From positions 233,126 through 297,125 of the forward strand of contig NZ_QXGH01000012.1 in the NCBI RefSeq assembly GCF_003515065.1: a DNA stretch of 64,000 nt. Direction: 5' to 3'. Positions within the stretch are counted from its first letter, which is position 1. Each line of letters starts with the position of its first letter. Position numbers and translations under genes: made by a program. The notes below the pieces were generated by a model. The model was not told the origin of the DNA. It made no database searches and was given only the letters and a program-made list of their open reading frames with translations. Positions 30,313 through 38,103 of this stretch are shown in pieces. The DNA is from Nocardioides immobilis (GTDB taxonomy: Bacteria; Actinomycetota; Actinomycetes; Propionibacteriales; Nocardioidaceae).

Positions 30313-31488
30313 TCAGAACTTGTTGCTCGGGGTCAGGCCCAGCTGCATGCCGGCCAGGCCACGGCTCCGGCCGTCGAGCCGGTCGGCGATCGCCGTCAGC
30401 GTGACCGCGGCCGGCGCGGTCGGGTTGGACTCGACGACCGGCTTGCCGTCGTCGCCGCCCTCGCGGAGCGACATGTCGAGCGGGACGGTGCCGAGGAGCG
30501 GAACGTCGTAGCCGAAGCGCTGGGACAGCGTGGCCGCGACCCGCTCGCCGCCGCCGGACCCGAAGACCTCGAACCGGTGGTCCTTGCCCTCCGCCGCGCA
30601 GTGGGGGCAGGCGAGGTAGCTCATGTTCTCGATGACGCCGACGACCCGCTGGTGCATCATCGAGGCCATCGTGCCGGCCCGCTCGGCGACCTCGGCCGCG
30701 GCCTCCTGCGGCGTGGTCACGACGACCACCTCCGCACCGGGGAGGTGCTGGCCCAGCGAGATCGCGATGTCGCCGGTGCCCGGCGGCAGGTCGAGGAGCA
30801 GAACGTCGAGGTCGCCCCAGTAGACGTCGGACAGCATCTGGACGAGGGCCCGGTCGAGCATCGGTCCGCGCCACGCGATGACCTGGTCGCGTCGGGGCTT
30901 GAGCATGCCGACCGAGATGACCGAGACGCCGCTGGCGGTCGGAACCGGCATGATCAGGTCTTCGACCTGGGTGGGCCGCGCGTCCGCGACGCCGAGCATC
31001 GCGGGCACCGAGTGTCCGTAGATGTCGGCGTCGACCACGCCGACCTTGCGGCCGGCGGCGGCCAGCGCGAGGGCCAGGTTGACGGTGACCGAGGACTTGC
31101 CGACCCCGCCCTTGCCGCTGGCGATCGCGAACACCTTGGTCAGCGAGCCGGGCTGGGCGAACTGGATCTCCCGCTGCGCCTGGCCGCCACGGAGCTGCTC
31201 GTGCAGGGTGCCGCGCTGCTCCGACGTCATCACGCCGAGGTCGAGGTCGACCCGGGTGACGCCGTCGAGCGCGCTGACCGCAGCGGTCACGTCGCGGTTG
31301 ATGGTGTCCTTGAGCGGACAGCCGGCGACGGTCAGGAGCACGCGCACCTTCACGGTGCCGTCGTCCTCGACCGACACGGTGTCGACCATCCCGAGATCGG
31401 TGATCGGGCGCTTGATCTCGGGGTCGTTGACGGTGGCCAGGGCGGCGTGGACCTGGTCGAGCGTGGGGAGGGCAGACGTCGTACTCAT
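30313..31488 (-). CDS. apbC: Mrp/NBP35-family iron-sulfur carrier ATPase
   Basis: A 391-residue P-loop protein that binds and transfers Fe-S clusters. The N-terminal MIP18-like (DUF59) domain covers about residues 8-95 with TVAGCPLKDTI. The ATPase domain has the deviant Walker A AIASGKGGVGKSSVTVN (P-loop residues 124-132), the Asp switch VVDADIYGHS, LLLDLPPGTGD, and the cluster-binding CPHC pair in MSYLACPHCAAEG. ATG 31488 is the start that begins the DUF59 domain correctly. It is downstream of the DUF1003 gene by 34 bp. Confidence 0.93.
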   Translation of the reverse strand: MSTTSALPTLDQVHAALATVNDPEIKRPITDLGMVDTVSVEDDGTVKVRVLLTVAGCPLKDTINRDVTAAVSALDGVTRVDLDLGVMTSEQRGTLHEQLRGGQAQREIQFAQPGSLTKVFAIASGKGGVGKSSVTVNLALALAAAGRKVGVVDADIYGHSVPAMLGVADARPTQVEDLIMPVPTASGVSVISVGMLKPRRDQVIAWRGPMLDRALVQMLSDVYWGDLDVLLLDLPPGTGDIAISLGQHLPGAEVVVVTTPQEAAAEVAERAGTMASMMHQRVVGVIENMSYLACPHCAAEGKDHRFEVFGSGGGERVAATLSQRFGYDVPLLGTVPLDMSLREGGDDGKPVVESNPTAPAAVTLTAIADRLDGRSRGLAGMQLGLTPSNKF

Positions 31489-31522
31489 CACCACGAGTCT
31501 ACGGAGCGACGGCTGCCGATCG

Positions 31523-32071
31523 TTACTCGCGGCCCCCGTGAGACGCCCCACCCTCGGCGCCCTCGTTGCCGGCGTCGCGCTCGTCGCGCTCCTCGAGGTC
31601 GGCCAGCAGCGCCCGCAGCTCCGAGCGCAGGTAGTCGCGGGTCGCGACCTCACCCATCGACATCCGCAGCGACGCGACCTCCCGCGCAAGGAACTCCATG
31701 TCGGCGTGCGCCCGGGAGGCGGCGTCGCGGTCCTGGCTGGCGATCACCCGGTCGCGGTCCTCCTGGCGGTTCTGCGCGAGCAGGATCAGCGGCGCGGCGT
31801 ACGACGCCTGCAGGCTCAACATCAGGGTCAGGAAGATGAGCGGGTACTCGTCGAACCGCCAGTCGCGGGGCGCGAGGAAGTTCCACAGCACCCACGCGAT
31901 GACGAAGACGGTCATCCACATCAGGAACTTCGCGGTGCCCATGAACCGCGCGAACCGCTCGGCGAAGACGCCGAACGCATCGGTGTCGTACGACGGCCGC
32001 CAGGAGATCTGGCGGCGGATCGCCTGCGGAGTGTCGAGCCGCTCCCCGGTCCGGCGATGACGCTCAACCAC
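31523..32071 (-). CDS. DUF1003 membrane protein
   Basis: A 182-residue protein with two membrane helices (FLMWMTVFVIAWVLWNFL and YPLIFLTLMLSLQASYAAPLIL) and the DUF1003 signature between and after them (QASYAAPLILLAQNRQEDRDR), then a helical cytoplasmic tail with coiled-coil character. The family is often found beside MgtE/CBS proteins, as here. Its ATG lies inside the last codons of the upstream CBS gene (8-bp overlap), so translation is coupled. Function unknown. Confidence 0.88.
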   Translation of the reverse strand: MVERHRRTGERLDTPQAIRRQISWRPSYDTDAFGVFAERFARFMGTAKFLMWMTVFVIAWVLWNFLAPRDWRFDEYPLIFLTLMLSLQASYAAPLILLAQNRQEDRDRVIASQDRDAASRAHADMEFLAREVASLRMSMGEVATRDYLRSELRALLADLEERDERDAGNEGAEGGASHGGRE

Positions 32072-33314
32072 GGCGTTCCGCCGCTCGCTCGCGCCAGTTG
32101 TCCGGGAGCATGTGGTCGAGGAGGTCGTCGACCGTCACCGCGCCGAGCAGCCGGCGGTTCTCGTCGACGACGGGCGCCGCGACCAGGTTGTAGGTCGCCA
32201 GGTGCGCGGCGACGTCGTCGATCGTCGCCTCGGGCCGGAGCACCTCGAGCTCGTCGTCGAGGACGCCCGCGACCAGCGTCGACGGCGGCTCGCGCAGCAG
32301 CCGCTGGATGTGGGCGAGGCCGAGCAGCTTGCCGGTCGGGCACTCGAGAGGCTGGCGGCACACGTAGACCAGGGAGGCCAGCGCGGGCGTCAGCTCGGGG
32401 TTGCGGACGTGCGCGAGCGCGTCGGCGACGGTGGCATCGGGGCCGAGGATCACCGGCTCGGGCGTCATCATGCCGCCGGCGGTGTTCTCGACGTACTTCA
32501 TCAGCCGACGGACGTCCTCGGCCTCCTCCGGCTCCATCAGCTGGAGGAGGATCTCGGCGGTCTCCGGCGGCAGGTCGGCGATCAGGTCGGCGGCGTCGTC
32601 TGCCGACATCTCCTCCAGCACGTCGGCCGCGCGCTCGGAGTCGAGTCGCTCGAGGATGCCGACCTGGTCCTCCTCGGGCAGCTCCTCGAGCACGTCGGCG
32701 AGCCGCTCGTCGTCGAGCGCCATCGCGACAGCGTTACGACGCTCGAACGGCAGGTCGTGCAGCATGCTGGCCGCGTCGGCCGGGCGCATCTCGTTGATCG
32801 CGGCGACCAGGTGGGTGGCCCCCTGCCGGTCGTCCTCACGGGCGAGGCCGACGACGTCGTCCCACTCGACGACGTGGGTCTGCCCGCGCCGGCGGAGACC
32901 CTTGTTCGGCTCCCGGATCGCGACCCGGCTGAGCACCCAGTCGCGGGTGCGTGCCCGCTCCATCGCCACGTCGTAGACGGTGCCGCTGACGCCGCTGCTC
33001 TTGATCGTGACGGTGCGGTCGAGCATCTGCCCCATGACGAGGGTCTCGGTCGAGCGCTGCTCGAACCGGCGCATGTTGAGCAGGCCGGTCGTGTAGACCT
33101 GACCGCTGTCGATCGTGGTGACGCGGGTCATCGGCAGGAACACCCGCCGGCGCCCGAACACCTCCGCGACCATCCCCAGCACCCGCGGCTGCGCACCCTC
33201 GATCCGCATGGACACGACGAGGTCGCGGACCTTGCCGACCTGGTCGCCCTGAGGGTCGAAGATCGGCAGTCCCACCAGCCTGGCGGCATAGACACGGGTA
33301 GGCGCGACGCTCAC
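32064..33314 (-). CDS. PRC-barrel/MgtE-N/CBS domain protein without membrane domain
   Basis: A 416-residue soluble protein. It has an N-terminal PRC-barrel-like part (RLVGLPIFDPQGDQVGKVRDLV), a MgtE N-terminal helical domain (HDLPFERRNAVAMALDD, LEELPEEDQVGILERLD, SADDAADLIADLPPE) and a CBS pair (about residues 270-400: MMTPEPVILGPDATVADAL and VVDENRRLLGAVTVDDLLDHM). In MgtE these parts sense Mg2+ and gate the channel; here the channel is missing, so it may be a free Mg2+ or nucleotide sensor acting on the coupled DUF1003 protein (inference). The start is GTG. Confidence 0.85.
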   Translation of the reverse strand: MSVAPTRVYAARLVGLPIFDPQGDQVGKVRDLVVSMRIEGAQPRVLGMVAEVFGRRRVFLPMTRVTTIDSGQVYTTGLLNMRRFEQRSTETLVMGQMLDRTVTIKSSGVSGTVYDVAMERARTRDWVLSRVAIREPNKGLRRRGQTHVVEWDDVVGLAREDDRQGATHLVAAINEMRPADAASMLHDLPFERRNAVAMALDDERLADVLEELPEEDQVGILERLDSERAADVLEEMSADDAADLIADLPPETAEILLQLMEPEEAEDVRRLMKYVENTAGGMMTPEPVILGPDATVADALAHVRNPELTPALASLVYVCRQPLECPTGKLLGLAHIQRLLREPPSTLVAGVLDDELEVLRPEATIDDVAAHLATYNLVAAPVVDENRRLLGAVTVDDLLDHMLPDNWRERAAERRG

Positions 33315-33342
33315 GGGTCGAGGTTATCGCCCGGAAAGCGCA

Positions 33343-33373
33343 GAGCCGGTGACCCGCGCGGGGTCACCGGCTC
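33343..33373 (-). terminator. Strong hairpin terminator of the acyl-CoA dehydrogenase gene
   Basis: GAGCCGGTGACCC (33343-33355) pairs perfectly with GGGTCACCGGCTC (33361-33373) around a 5-nt loop. The structure lies 19 bp past the acyl-CoA dehydrogenase stop and just upstream of the next gene on the same strand, isolating it. There is no T-run. Confidence 0.7.
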
Positions 33374-33392
33374 CGATGTGCTGAGCGAGGCT

Positions 33393-34592
33393 TCAGCTCT
33401 TGAGCTTGTAGTCCTCGAGCATCGCGCGGCCGATGATCATCTTCTGGATGTCGGAGGTGCCCTCGCCGATGAGCATGAAGGCGACCTCGCGGTAGAGCCG
33501 CTCGATCTCGTACTCCTTGGAGTAGCCGTAGCCGCCGTGGATCCGGAAGGAGTCCTCGACGACCTCGTGGGCGTACTCGGAGGCGACCATCTTGGCCATG
33601 CCGGCCTCGACGTCCATCCGCTCGCCGCTGTCCTTCATCCGGGCGGCCTTCACCATCATGGTGTGGGCGACCTCGACCTTGGTGGCCATCTCGGCGATCC
33701 GGAAGAGCACGGCCTGGTGGGCGGCGATCGGCTTGCCGAAGGTGTGGCGCTGCTGGGCGTAGGCGACGCCGAGCTCGAAGCCCCGCCAGGCCAGGCCGCA
33801 GGCGCGGGCGGCGACGTTGACGCGGCCGACCTCGACGCCGTCCATCATCTGGTAGAAGCCCTTGCCGGTCTCGCCGCCGAGGACCTGGTCGGCGCGGACC
33901 ACGTGACCGTCGAGGATCATCTCGGTGGTCTCGACGCCCTTGTAGCCCATCTTGTCGATCTTGCCGGGGATGGTGAGGCCCGGGGCGGTCTCGCCGAAGC
34001 CGGCCTCCTTCTCGATGAGGAAGGTGGTCATGTTCTTGTAGACCGAGTCGTTGCCGTCGTCGGTCTTGCACAGCGTCGCGACCAGGCGCGACTGGGCGCC
34101 GTTGGTCAGCCACATCTTCGAGCCGGTGATCTTGTAGCTGCCGTCGTCCTGCTTGACCGCCTTGGTGGAGACCGCGGAGACGTCGGAGCCGAGGCCAGGC
34201 TCGGACATCGAGAACGCGCCGCGCATCTCGCCGGAGGCCATCTGGGGGAGGTACTTCTGCTTCTGCTCCTCGGTGCCGTGCTGCATCACCATGTAGGCCA
34301 CGATGAAGTGGGTGTTGATGACGCCGGAGACGCTCATCCAGCCGCGGGCGATCTCCTCGACGCACAGGGCGTAGGTGAGGAGCGACTCGCCGAGGCCGCC
34401 GTACTCCTCAGGGATCATCAGGCCGAAGACGCCGAGCTCCTTGAGGCCCTCGACGATGTCGGTGGGGTACTCGTCGGCGTGCTCGAGCTCCTGGGCAACC
34501 GGGATGATCTGCTCGTCGACGAACACCCGGACGGCCTTGAGGATCTCGGTCTGGTCCTCGGTCAGGCCATCGGTCTCACACAGGCGCGGCAT
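33393..34592 (-). CDS. Acyl-CoA dehydrogenase
   Basis: A 399-residue flavoenzyme that forms trans-2-enoyl-CoA in beta-oxidation or branched amino acid breakdown, passing electrons to ETF. The FAD/acyl signature FSMSEPGLGSDVSAVSTKAV, the strand KITGSKMWLTNGAQSRL and the C-terminal HGGYGYSKEYEIERLYRE are present; the catalytic Glu is expected near IGEGTSDIQKMIIGRAML. Length matches the short/medium-chain group. ATG 34592 has GAAGGGGAACC upstream. A pair of 11-bp direct repeats lies 54-78 bp upstream and may bind a regulator. Confidence 0.95.
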   Translation of the reverse strand: MPRLCETDGLTEDQTEILKAVRVFVDEQIIPVAQELEHADEYPTDIVEGLKELGVFGLMIPEEYGGLGESLLTYALCVEEIARGWMSVSGVINTHFIVAYMVMQHGTEEQKQKYLPQMASGEMRGAFSMSEPGLGSDVSAVSTKAVKQDDGSYKITGSKMWLTNGAQSRLVATLCKTDDGNDSVYKNMTTFLIEKEAGFGETAPGLTIPGKIDKMGYKGVETTEMILDGHVVRADQVLGGETGKGFYQMMDGVEVGRVNVAARACGLAWRGFELGVAYAQQRHTFGKPIAAHQAVLFRIAEMATKVEVAHTMMVKAARMKDSGERMDVEAGMAKMVASEYAHEVVEDSFRIHGGYGYSKEYEIERLYREVAFMLIGEGTSDIQKMIIGRAMLEDYKLKS

Positions 34593-34645
34593 CGGTTCCC
34601 CTTCATTTGATGTACTCGGTCGCTCCGGCAGGGGCTGGGCAACGG

Positions 34646-34670
34646 TTCATGGGCCACAATTCATGGGCCA
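34646..34670 (-). promoter_or_regulatory. Direct-repeat operator candidate upstream of the acyl-CoA dehydrogenase
   Basis: TTCATGGGCCA occurs twice (34646-34656 and 34660-34670), 14 bp apart start to start, read TGGCCCATGAA on the gene's strand. The repeats lie 54-78 bp before the start codon, near where a promoter would be. The regulator is unknown. Confidence 0.35.
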
Positions 34671-34725
34671 TCCGACTCTAATGCCGGATCGTGCGATCGC
34701 CCGCCTTCGCCCTGGTCGCGAGACG

Positions 34726-35778
34726 TCAGGAGGGCTTCCGCCGCGCGGCGCTCGCGGCGTAGTTGGCCAACGCTGTGATCGACGCCTCAGCCACCGCGGC
34801 CTCGTCGTACGCCGGAAGCGGGCGCGCGCTGTCGTCGCCCGGGACGAGCGCGTCGAGGTCGCCGTGGACGGGGTAGCCGCGCTCGCGGACCGTGGCGACC
34901 GTCTGCCGGGCCCGCTCCTGGACCCAGCCGAGGTGGTCCGGCGGCAGGGTGAGCTTGGGGCTCGCGCTGCGGGCGAGGACGCCGTGCGCGAACGGCCAGC
35001 GGACGGCGTCGGTGTAGTCGCGCTTGTAGTCGGGGAGCCGGTCGCCCAGCGCGGCGTTGACCCGGCGGAACACCTCGGACTCGACCACGCCGAACGACGC
35101 GTTGACCGAGCCCTTCGGACGGGTCACCGCGGCACTGGGGAAGCCGACGACCTCGCCCATCAGGTTGAAGACACCCTCCGGGTCCTGGGAGTACGACGGG
35201 ACGACGATCACGTGCATCCGCGATGCGTCGACCGCCCGCCCCCAGCGGTCGAGGATGTCGATGGGGTCCTGGCGGCGCCAGAACTGGTCCGCCCAGGGGC
35301 CGCGCCGCTCCTTCACGTCTCCGAGGAAGTCCGGGTAGCTGTCGGCCAGTCGGTGCTTGAGGAACTGCTGGTAGTCCGACGGCAGCTGCTGGGCCCAGTC
35401 CCGGACGGTCAGCACCAGGTGCAGGTCGACGCCGGCCTCGTCGCAGCGTTCGGCGATCGCGTCGACGTCTTCGGGACGGACCTCGGCAAGGTCCTCGTTG
35501 CTGACCAGCAGCAGGTCGCCCGCGGTGTCGCGGATCGTGGCCGGGACCTTCGCGAGCGCCTTCGCGCGGTGCTCGCCGGCGAAGCCCTCGACCGGGCGCC
35601 AGCCGAGGGGGCGCAGCAGGCCGGCGATGTGGGCGGGCCGGCCGACGTACGGCAGCCCGACACCCTCGGCGGCGAGCGCCTCCACCGACATCCACAACCC
35701 GGCCTGGAGCGACGAGGTGCCGGTCTTGCTGCAGCCGACGTGCATCCAGAGCGGACGGCGTCCCGGTTGATTGCTCAC
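34726..35778 (-). CDS. Sulfotransferase-like protein, copy 1
   Basis: A 350-residue protein. The N-terminal strand-loop-helix WMHVGCSKTGTSSLQAGLW (about residues 11-29) has the K-(S/T)-G-T-(S/T) form of the PAPS 5'-phosphosulfate loop of sulfotransferases. A central VLTVRDWAQQLPSDYQQFLKH holds the R-D pair expected for the 3'-phosphate site. The rest is not recognised. It is about as long as, and clearly related to, the protein at 36751, with shared segments such as LPSDYQQFLKHRLADSY against IPSEWQQGIKSRWKVSY. GTG 35778 is chosen because the P-loop then lies near the start. The acceptor substrate is unknown. Confidence 0.7.
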   Translation of the reverse strand: MSNQPGRRPLWMHVGCSKTGTSSLQAGLWMSVEALAAEGVGLPYVGRPAHIAGLLRPLGWRPVEGFAGEHRAKALAKVPATIRDTAGDLLLVSNEDLAEVRPEDVDAIAERCDEAGVDLHLVLTVRDWAQQLPSDYQQFLKHRLADSYPDFLGDVKERRGPWADQFWRRQDPIDILDRWGRAVDASRMHVIVVPSYSQDPEGVFNLMGEVVGFPSAAVTRPKGSVNASFGVVESEVFRRVNAALGDRLPDYKRDYTDAVRWPFAHGVLARSASPKLTLPPDHLGWVQERARQTVATVRERGYPVHGDLDALVPGDDSARPLPAYDEAAVAEASITALANYAASAARRKPS

Positions 35779-35830
35779 GGCCGTTAGCGTGCCAGACTCT
35801 CGACCGCAGACGAGTGAGAGAGGGGCGGGG

Positions 35831-36721
35831 ATGCGCTCGACCACCGGGCGGCCAGAGGTCGCGGTGATCACGATGGCACGCGACGAGGGCGACCTGCTGT
35901 CCCTGTGGGTCTCGCACTACGCCCGCCACGTCGGCATCGACAACCTGGTGGTGCTCGACGACAACTCCGTCGACGGCTCGACCGAGGGCCTCGGCTGCAC
36001 CGTGCACCGGGTGCCGCAGCTCAAGGGTGGGCTGGCCTTCGAGCCGGTGCGGATGCGGCTGATGAACGGCATCGCCTCGGGCCTGCTCGCGGCCTACGAC
36101 TACGTCGTCTTCGTGGACGTCGACGAGTTCCTGGTCACCGACCCGGCCGTCTACCCGACCTTGCCCGACCTGCTCGAGGATCGCGGCCGGCCGGAGGCGG
36201 TCGGCGTGATGGGCCTCAACGTGCTGCACATCCCGAGCGTCGAGCCGGAGCCGCTGGACCTGGGCCGACCGCTGCTCGAGCAGCGGAGCTTCGCCAAGTT
36301 CACCCCGCTCATGTGCAAGCCGTCGATCAAGCGGGTCAATGCCGGCTGGGCGGTGTCGTCACACGGGCTGAAGGCGCCGTACGCGATCGATCCCGAGCTG
36401 TTCATGCTCCACCTCAAGTTCGCCGACCGGTCCCGGCTGGCCGAGGTAGCCCGGCTCCGCAACGAGGTCAGCAAGGCCGACGGCCGGGCCGAGGAAGCCA
36501 GCTGGGGCAAGGAAGCCGACCAGGTGCTCGCGATCTTCGATGCCGTCGTGGCGGACGTCGACCCGGCCGCCGTACCGGAGTTCGACCCGGCGACGGCCGA
36601 CCTCGACGACATGGTGATCTTCCTCAACGGACGGCACCGGACGCCCAAGCAGGGGCAGATCGCCGCGTTGAGGAACCAGCCGCTGACGCGCATTCCGCAG
36701 CGGCTGGTCGGCAGCATCTGA
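35831..36721 (+). CDS. Glycosyltransferase family 2/92-like protein
   Basis: A 296-residue cytosolic protein with a GT-A-like start: VAVITMARDEGDLLSLWVSH, then NLVVLDDNSVDGSTEG, and the metal-binding DxD-type motif in YDYVVFVDVDEFLV. The middle has KFTPLMCKPSIKRVNAGW and the acidic HLKFADRSRLAEV. This matches the DUF23/GT92-like group that adds sugars to surface glycans. It is divergent from sulfotransferase-like copy 1 (52 bp between starts) and followed 29 bp later by copy 2, so the three likely act on one glycan or small molecule. Confidence 0.8.
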   Translation: MRSTTGRPEVAVITMARDEGDLLSLWVSHYARHVGIDNLVVLDDNSVDGSTEGLGCTVHRVPQLKGGLAFEPVRMRLMNGIASGLLAAYDYVVFVDVDEFLVTDPAVYPTLPDLLEDRGRPEAVGVMGLNVLHIPSVEPEPLDLGRPLLEQRSFAKFTPLMCKPSIKRVNAGWAVSSHGLKAPYAIDPELFMLHLKFADRSRLAEVARLRNEVSKADGRAEEASWGKEADQVLAIFDAVVADVDPAAVPEFDPATADLDDMVIFLNGRHRTPKQGQIAALRNQPLTRIPQRLVGSI

Positions 36722-36750
36722 CGCAGGCTGCTGTGCGAGGATCGACGACC

Positions 36751-37857
36751 GTGACGTCATCGCCGGCCAAGGTCTTTCTCCACGTGGGGACGCGCAAGAG
36801 CGGCACCACGTCGTTGCAGAAGTCGCTCCTGTCCTCCGCCGGTGTGCTCGCCGACCACGGCGTCCACGTGCTGTTCCCCGACCGGGCGGTGGCGCGGGTG
36901 CAGCTGATGGCGGGGCTGCGCCGCCTTCGCGACCACGGCGAGGAGGCGCCGGCGGCCGAGGCCGTCCGTGGCCTGGTCGAGGAGGTCCGCGGACACGACG
37001 CCCCGGCGCACGTGCTGTCCCTCGAGACGCTCGCCGAGATGCCGCGGCCGGTGACCGACCTCGTCGTCGGCGCACTCGCTGACTTCGAGGTGCACGTCAT
37101 CGTCACCGCGCGCCACTGGGGACTCACGATCCCGTCGGAATGGCAGCAGGGCATCAAGAGCCGGTGGAAGGTCAGCTACGCCGACTTCATCGAGGCGATC
37201 CGGGTCCGCGACGAGCAGGCGGCCGGCTTCCTGGCACGACAGGACCTCGGGGACATCATCGACCGCTGGGGGGCGCTGCTGCCCCGCGAGCAGGTCCACG
37301 TGGTGGCGTGCCCGCCGCGATCGAGGACCGAGGGCACGCTCTTCGAGCTGTTCGCCGCCGTCGTCGGCTTCGACCCCGCCCTCCTCGGGTCGGGCGACGT
37401 CAGCCACAACACCTCGCTCTCGCTCGCGCAGGCGGAGATGCTGCGCCGGGTCAACTCGGTCCTGGGTGAGCGGCTGCAGCTGTCGACGGGGGAGTACCAG
37501 CAGGCGATCCGGCGGTGGTTGGTCCGCCGCAGCGGGATCCGGCACGAGGGGACCTCGATCGCCGTGCCGGACGGCTTCGCAGGCTGGGTCGCCGACGAGG
37601 CCCGTAGCCAGCTCGACGCCGTGCGGACCCGTGGCGTCGACATCGTTGGGCAGGCCGAGGACCTGCTGCCTCCGGACGAGATGAGGACCGGGCCGATCTC
37701 GGTGGCCGACGACGAGGTCGCCGTCACCGCGATCGAGACCATCGCCGACCTCGCCGACCGCTACGTCGCCGACGTCACCGAGCTCGAGGGCAAGGTGGCG
37801 CGCCTGAAGGCCGAGCGCAAGCGCCTGCGGGCCGAGCTGCGTCAGCTTGGCAAGTAG
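36751..37857 (+). CDS. Sulfotransferase-like protein, copy 2, with coiled-coil tail
   Basis: A 368-residue paralogue of the 34726-35778 protein. The phosphosulfate-type loop is VFLHVGTRKSGTTSLQKSLL (about residues 8-27), and the R-x-W-G motif in VTARHWGLTIPSEWQQGIKS matches the R-D-W-A region of copy 1. The C terminus adds a basic coiled coil (VTELEGKVARLKAERKRLRA) not seen in copy 1, which may mediate oligomerisation or membrane contact. The start is GTG with GAGGAT 8 nt upstream. It follows the glycosyltransferase gene closely and is probably co-transcribed with it. Confidence 0.7.
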   Translation: MTSSPAKVFLHVGTRKSGTTSLQKSLLSSAGVLADHGVHVLFPDRAVARVQLMAGLRRLRDHGEEAPAAEAVRGLVEEVRGHDAPAHVLSLETLAEMPRPVTDLVVGALADFEVHVIVTARHWGLTIPSEWQQGIKSRWKVSYADFIEAIRVRDEQAAGFLARQDLGDIIDRWGALLPREQVHVVACPPRSRTEGTLFELFAAVVGFDPALLGSGDVSHNTSLSLAQAEMLRRVNSVLGERLQLSTGEYQQAIRRWLVRRSGIRHEGTSIAVPDGFAGWVADEARSQLDAVRTRGVDIVGQAEDLLPPDEMRTGPISVADDEVAVTAIETIADLADRYVADVTELEGKVARLKAERKRLRAELRQLGK

Positions 37858-37898
37858 GGTGGGCAGACCACTCCGAACCACCCGCGAGGAGAGCAGTG

Positions 37899-38081
37899 AT
37901 GGCTGAGCAGGACCCCAACGAGGATCTCAAGGCAAAGATGCGGGCAGCGCTCGACCGCAAGAACAACCGCGAGCAGGGCGTCCACTCGGACGGCCCGGTC
38001 CCCGAGAAGGCGCACGGATCCGAGGTCATCGGCGGCGCCCCGAAGATGCACCGGCGCAAGGCCGGGGGCGGCGGCAGCTGA
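37899..38081 (+). CDS. DUF5302 small protein
   Basis: A 60-residue, highly charged protein: an acidic start (AEQDPNEDLKAKMRAALDRK), then HGSEVIGGAPKMHRRKAGGG at the end. This C-terminal motif is the hallmark of DUF5302, a family found across actinobacteria with no known role. GAGGAG precedes the ATG, and TAGGGT at 37856-37861 could be its -10 element, giving a leader of about 30 nt. Likely a small regulatory or nucleic-acid-associated protein, but this is a guess. Confidence 0.8.
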   Translation: MAEQDPNEDLKAKMRAALDRKNNREQGVHSDGPVPEKAHGSEVIGGAPKMHRRKAGGGGS

Positions 38082-38103
38082 CACCACCGGCAGAATGCCG
38101 CCC

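Noticed and set aside
34726..37857. Sulfotransferase/glycosyltransferase trio as a horizontally acquired island
   Set aside because: Base use matches the neighbours, and no integrase, tRNA end or repeat bounds it.
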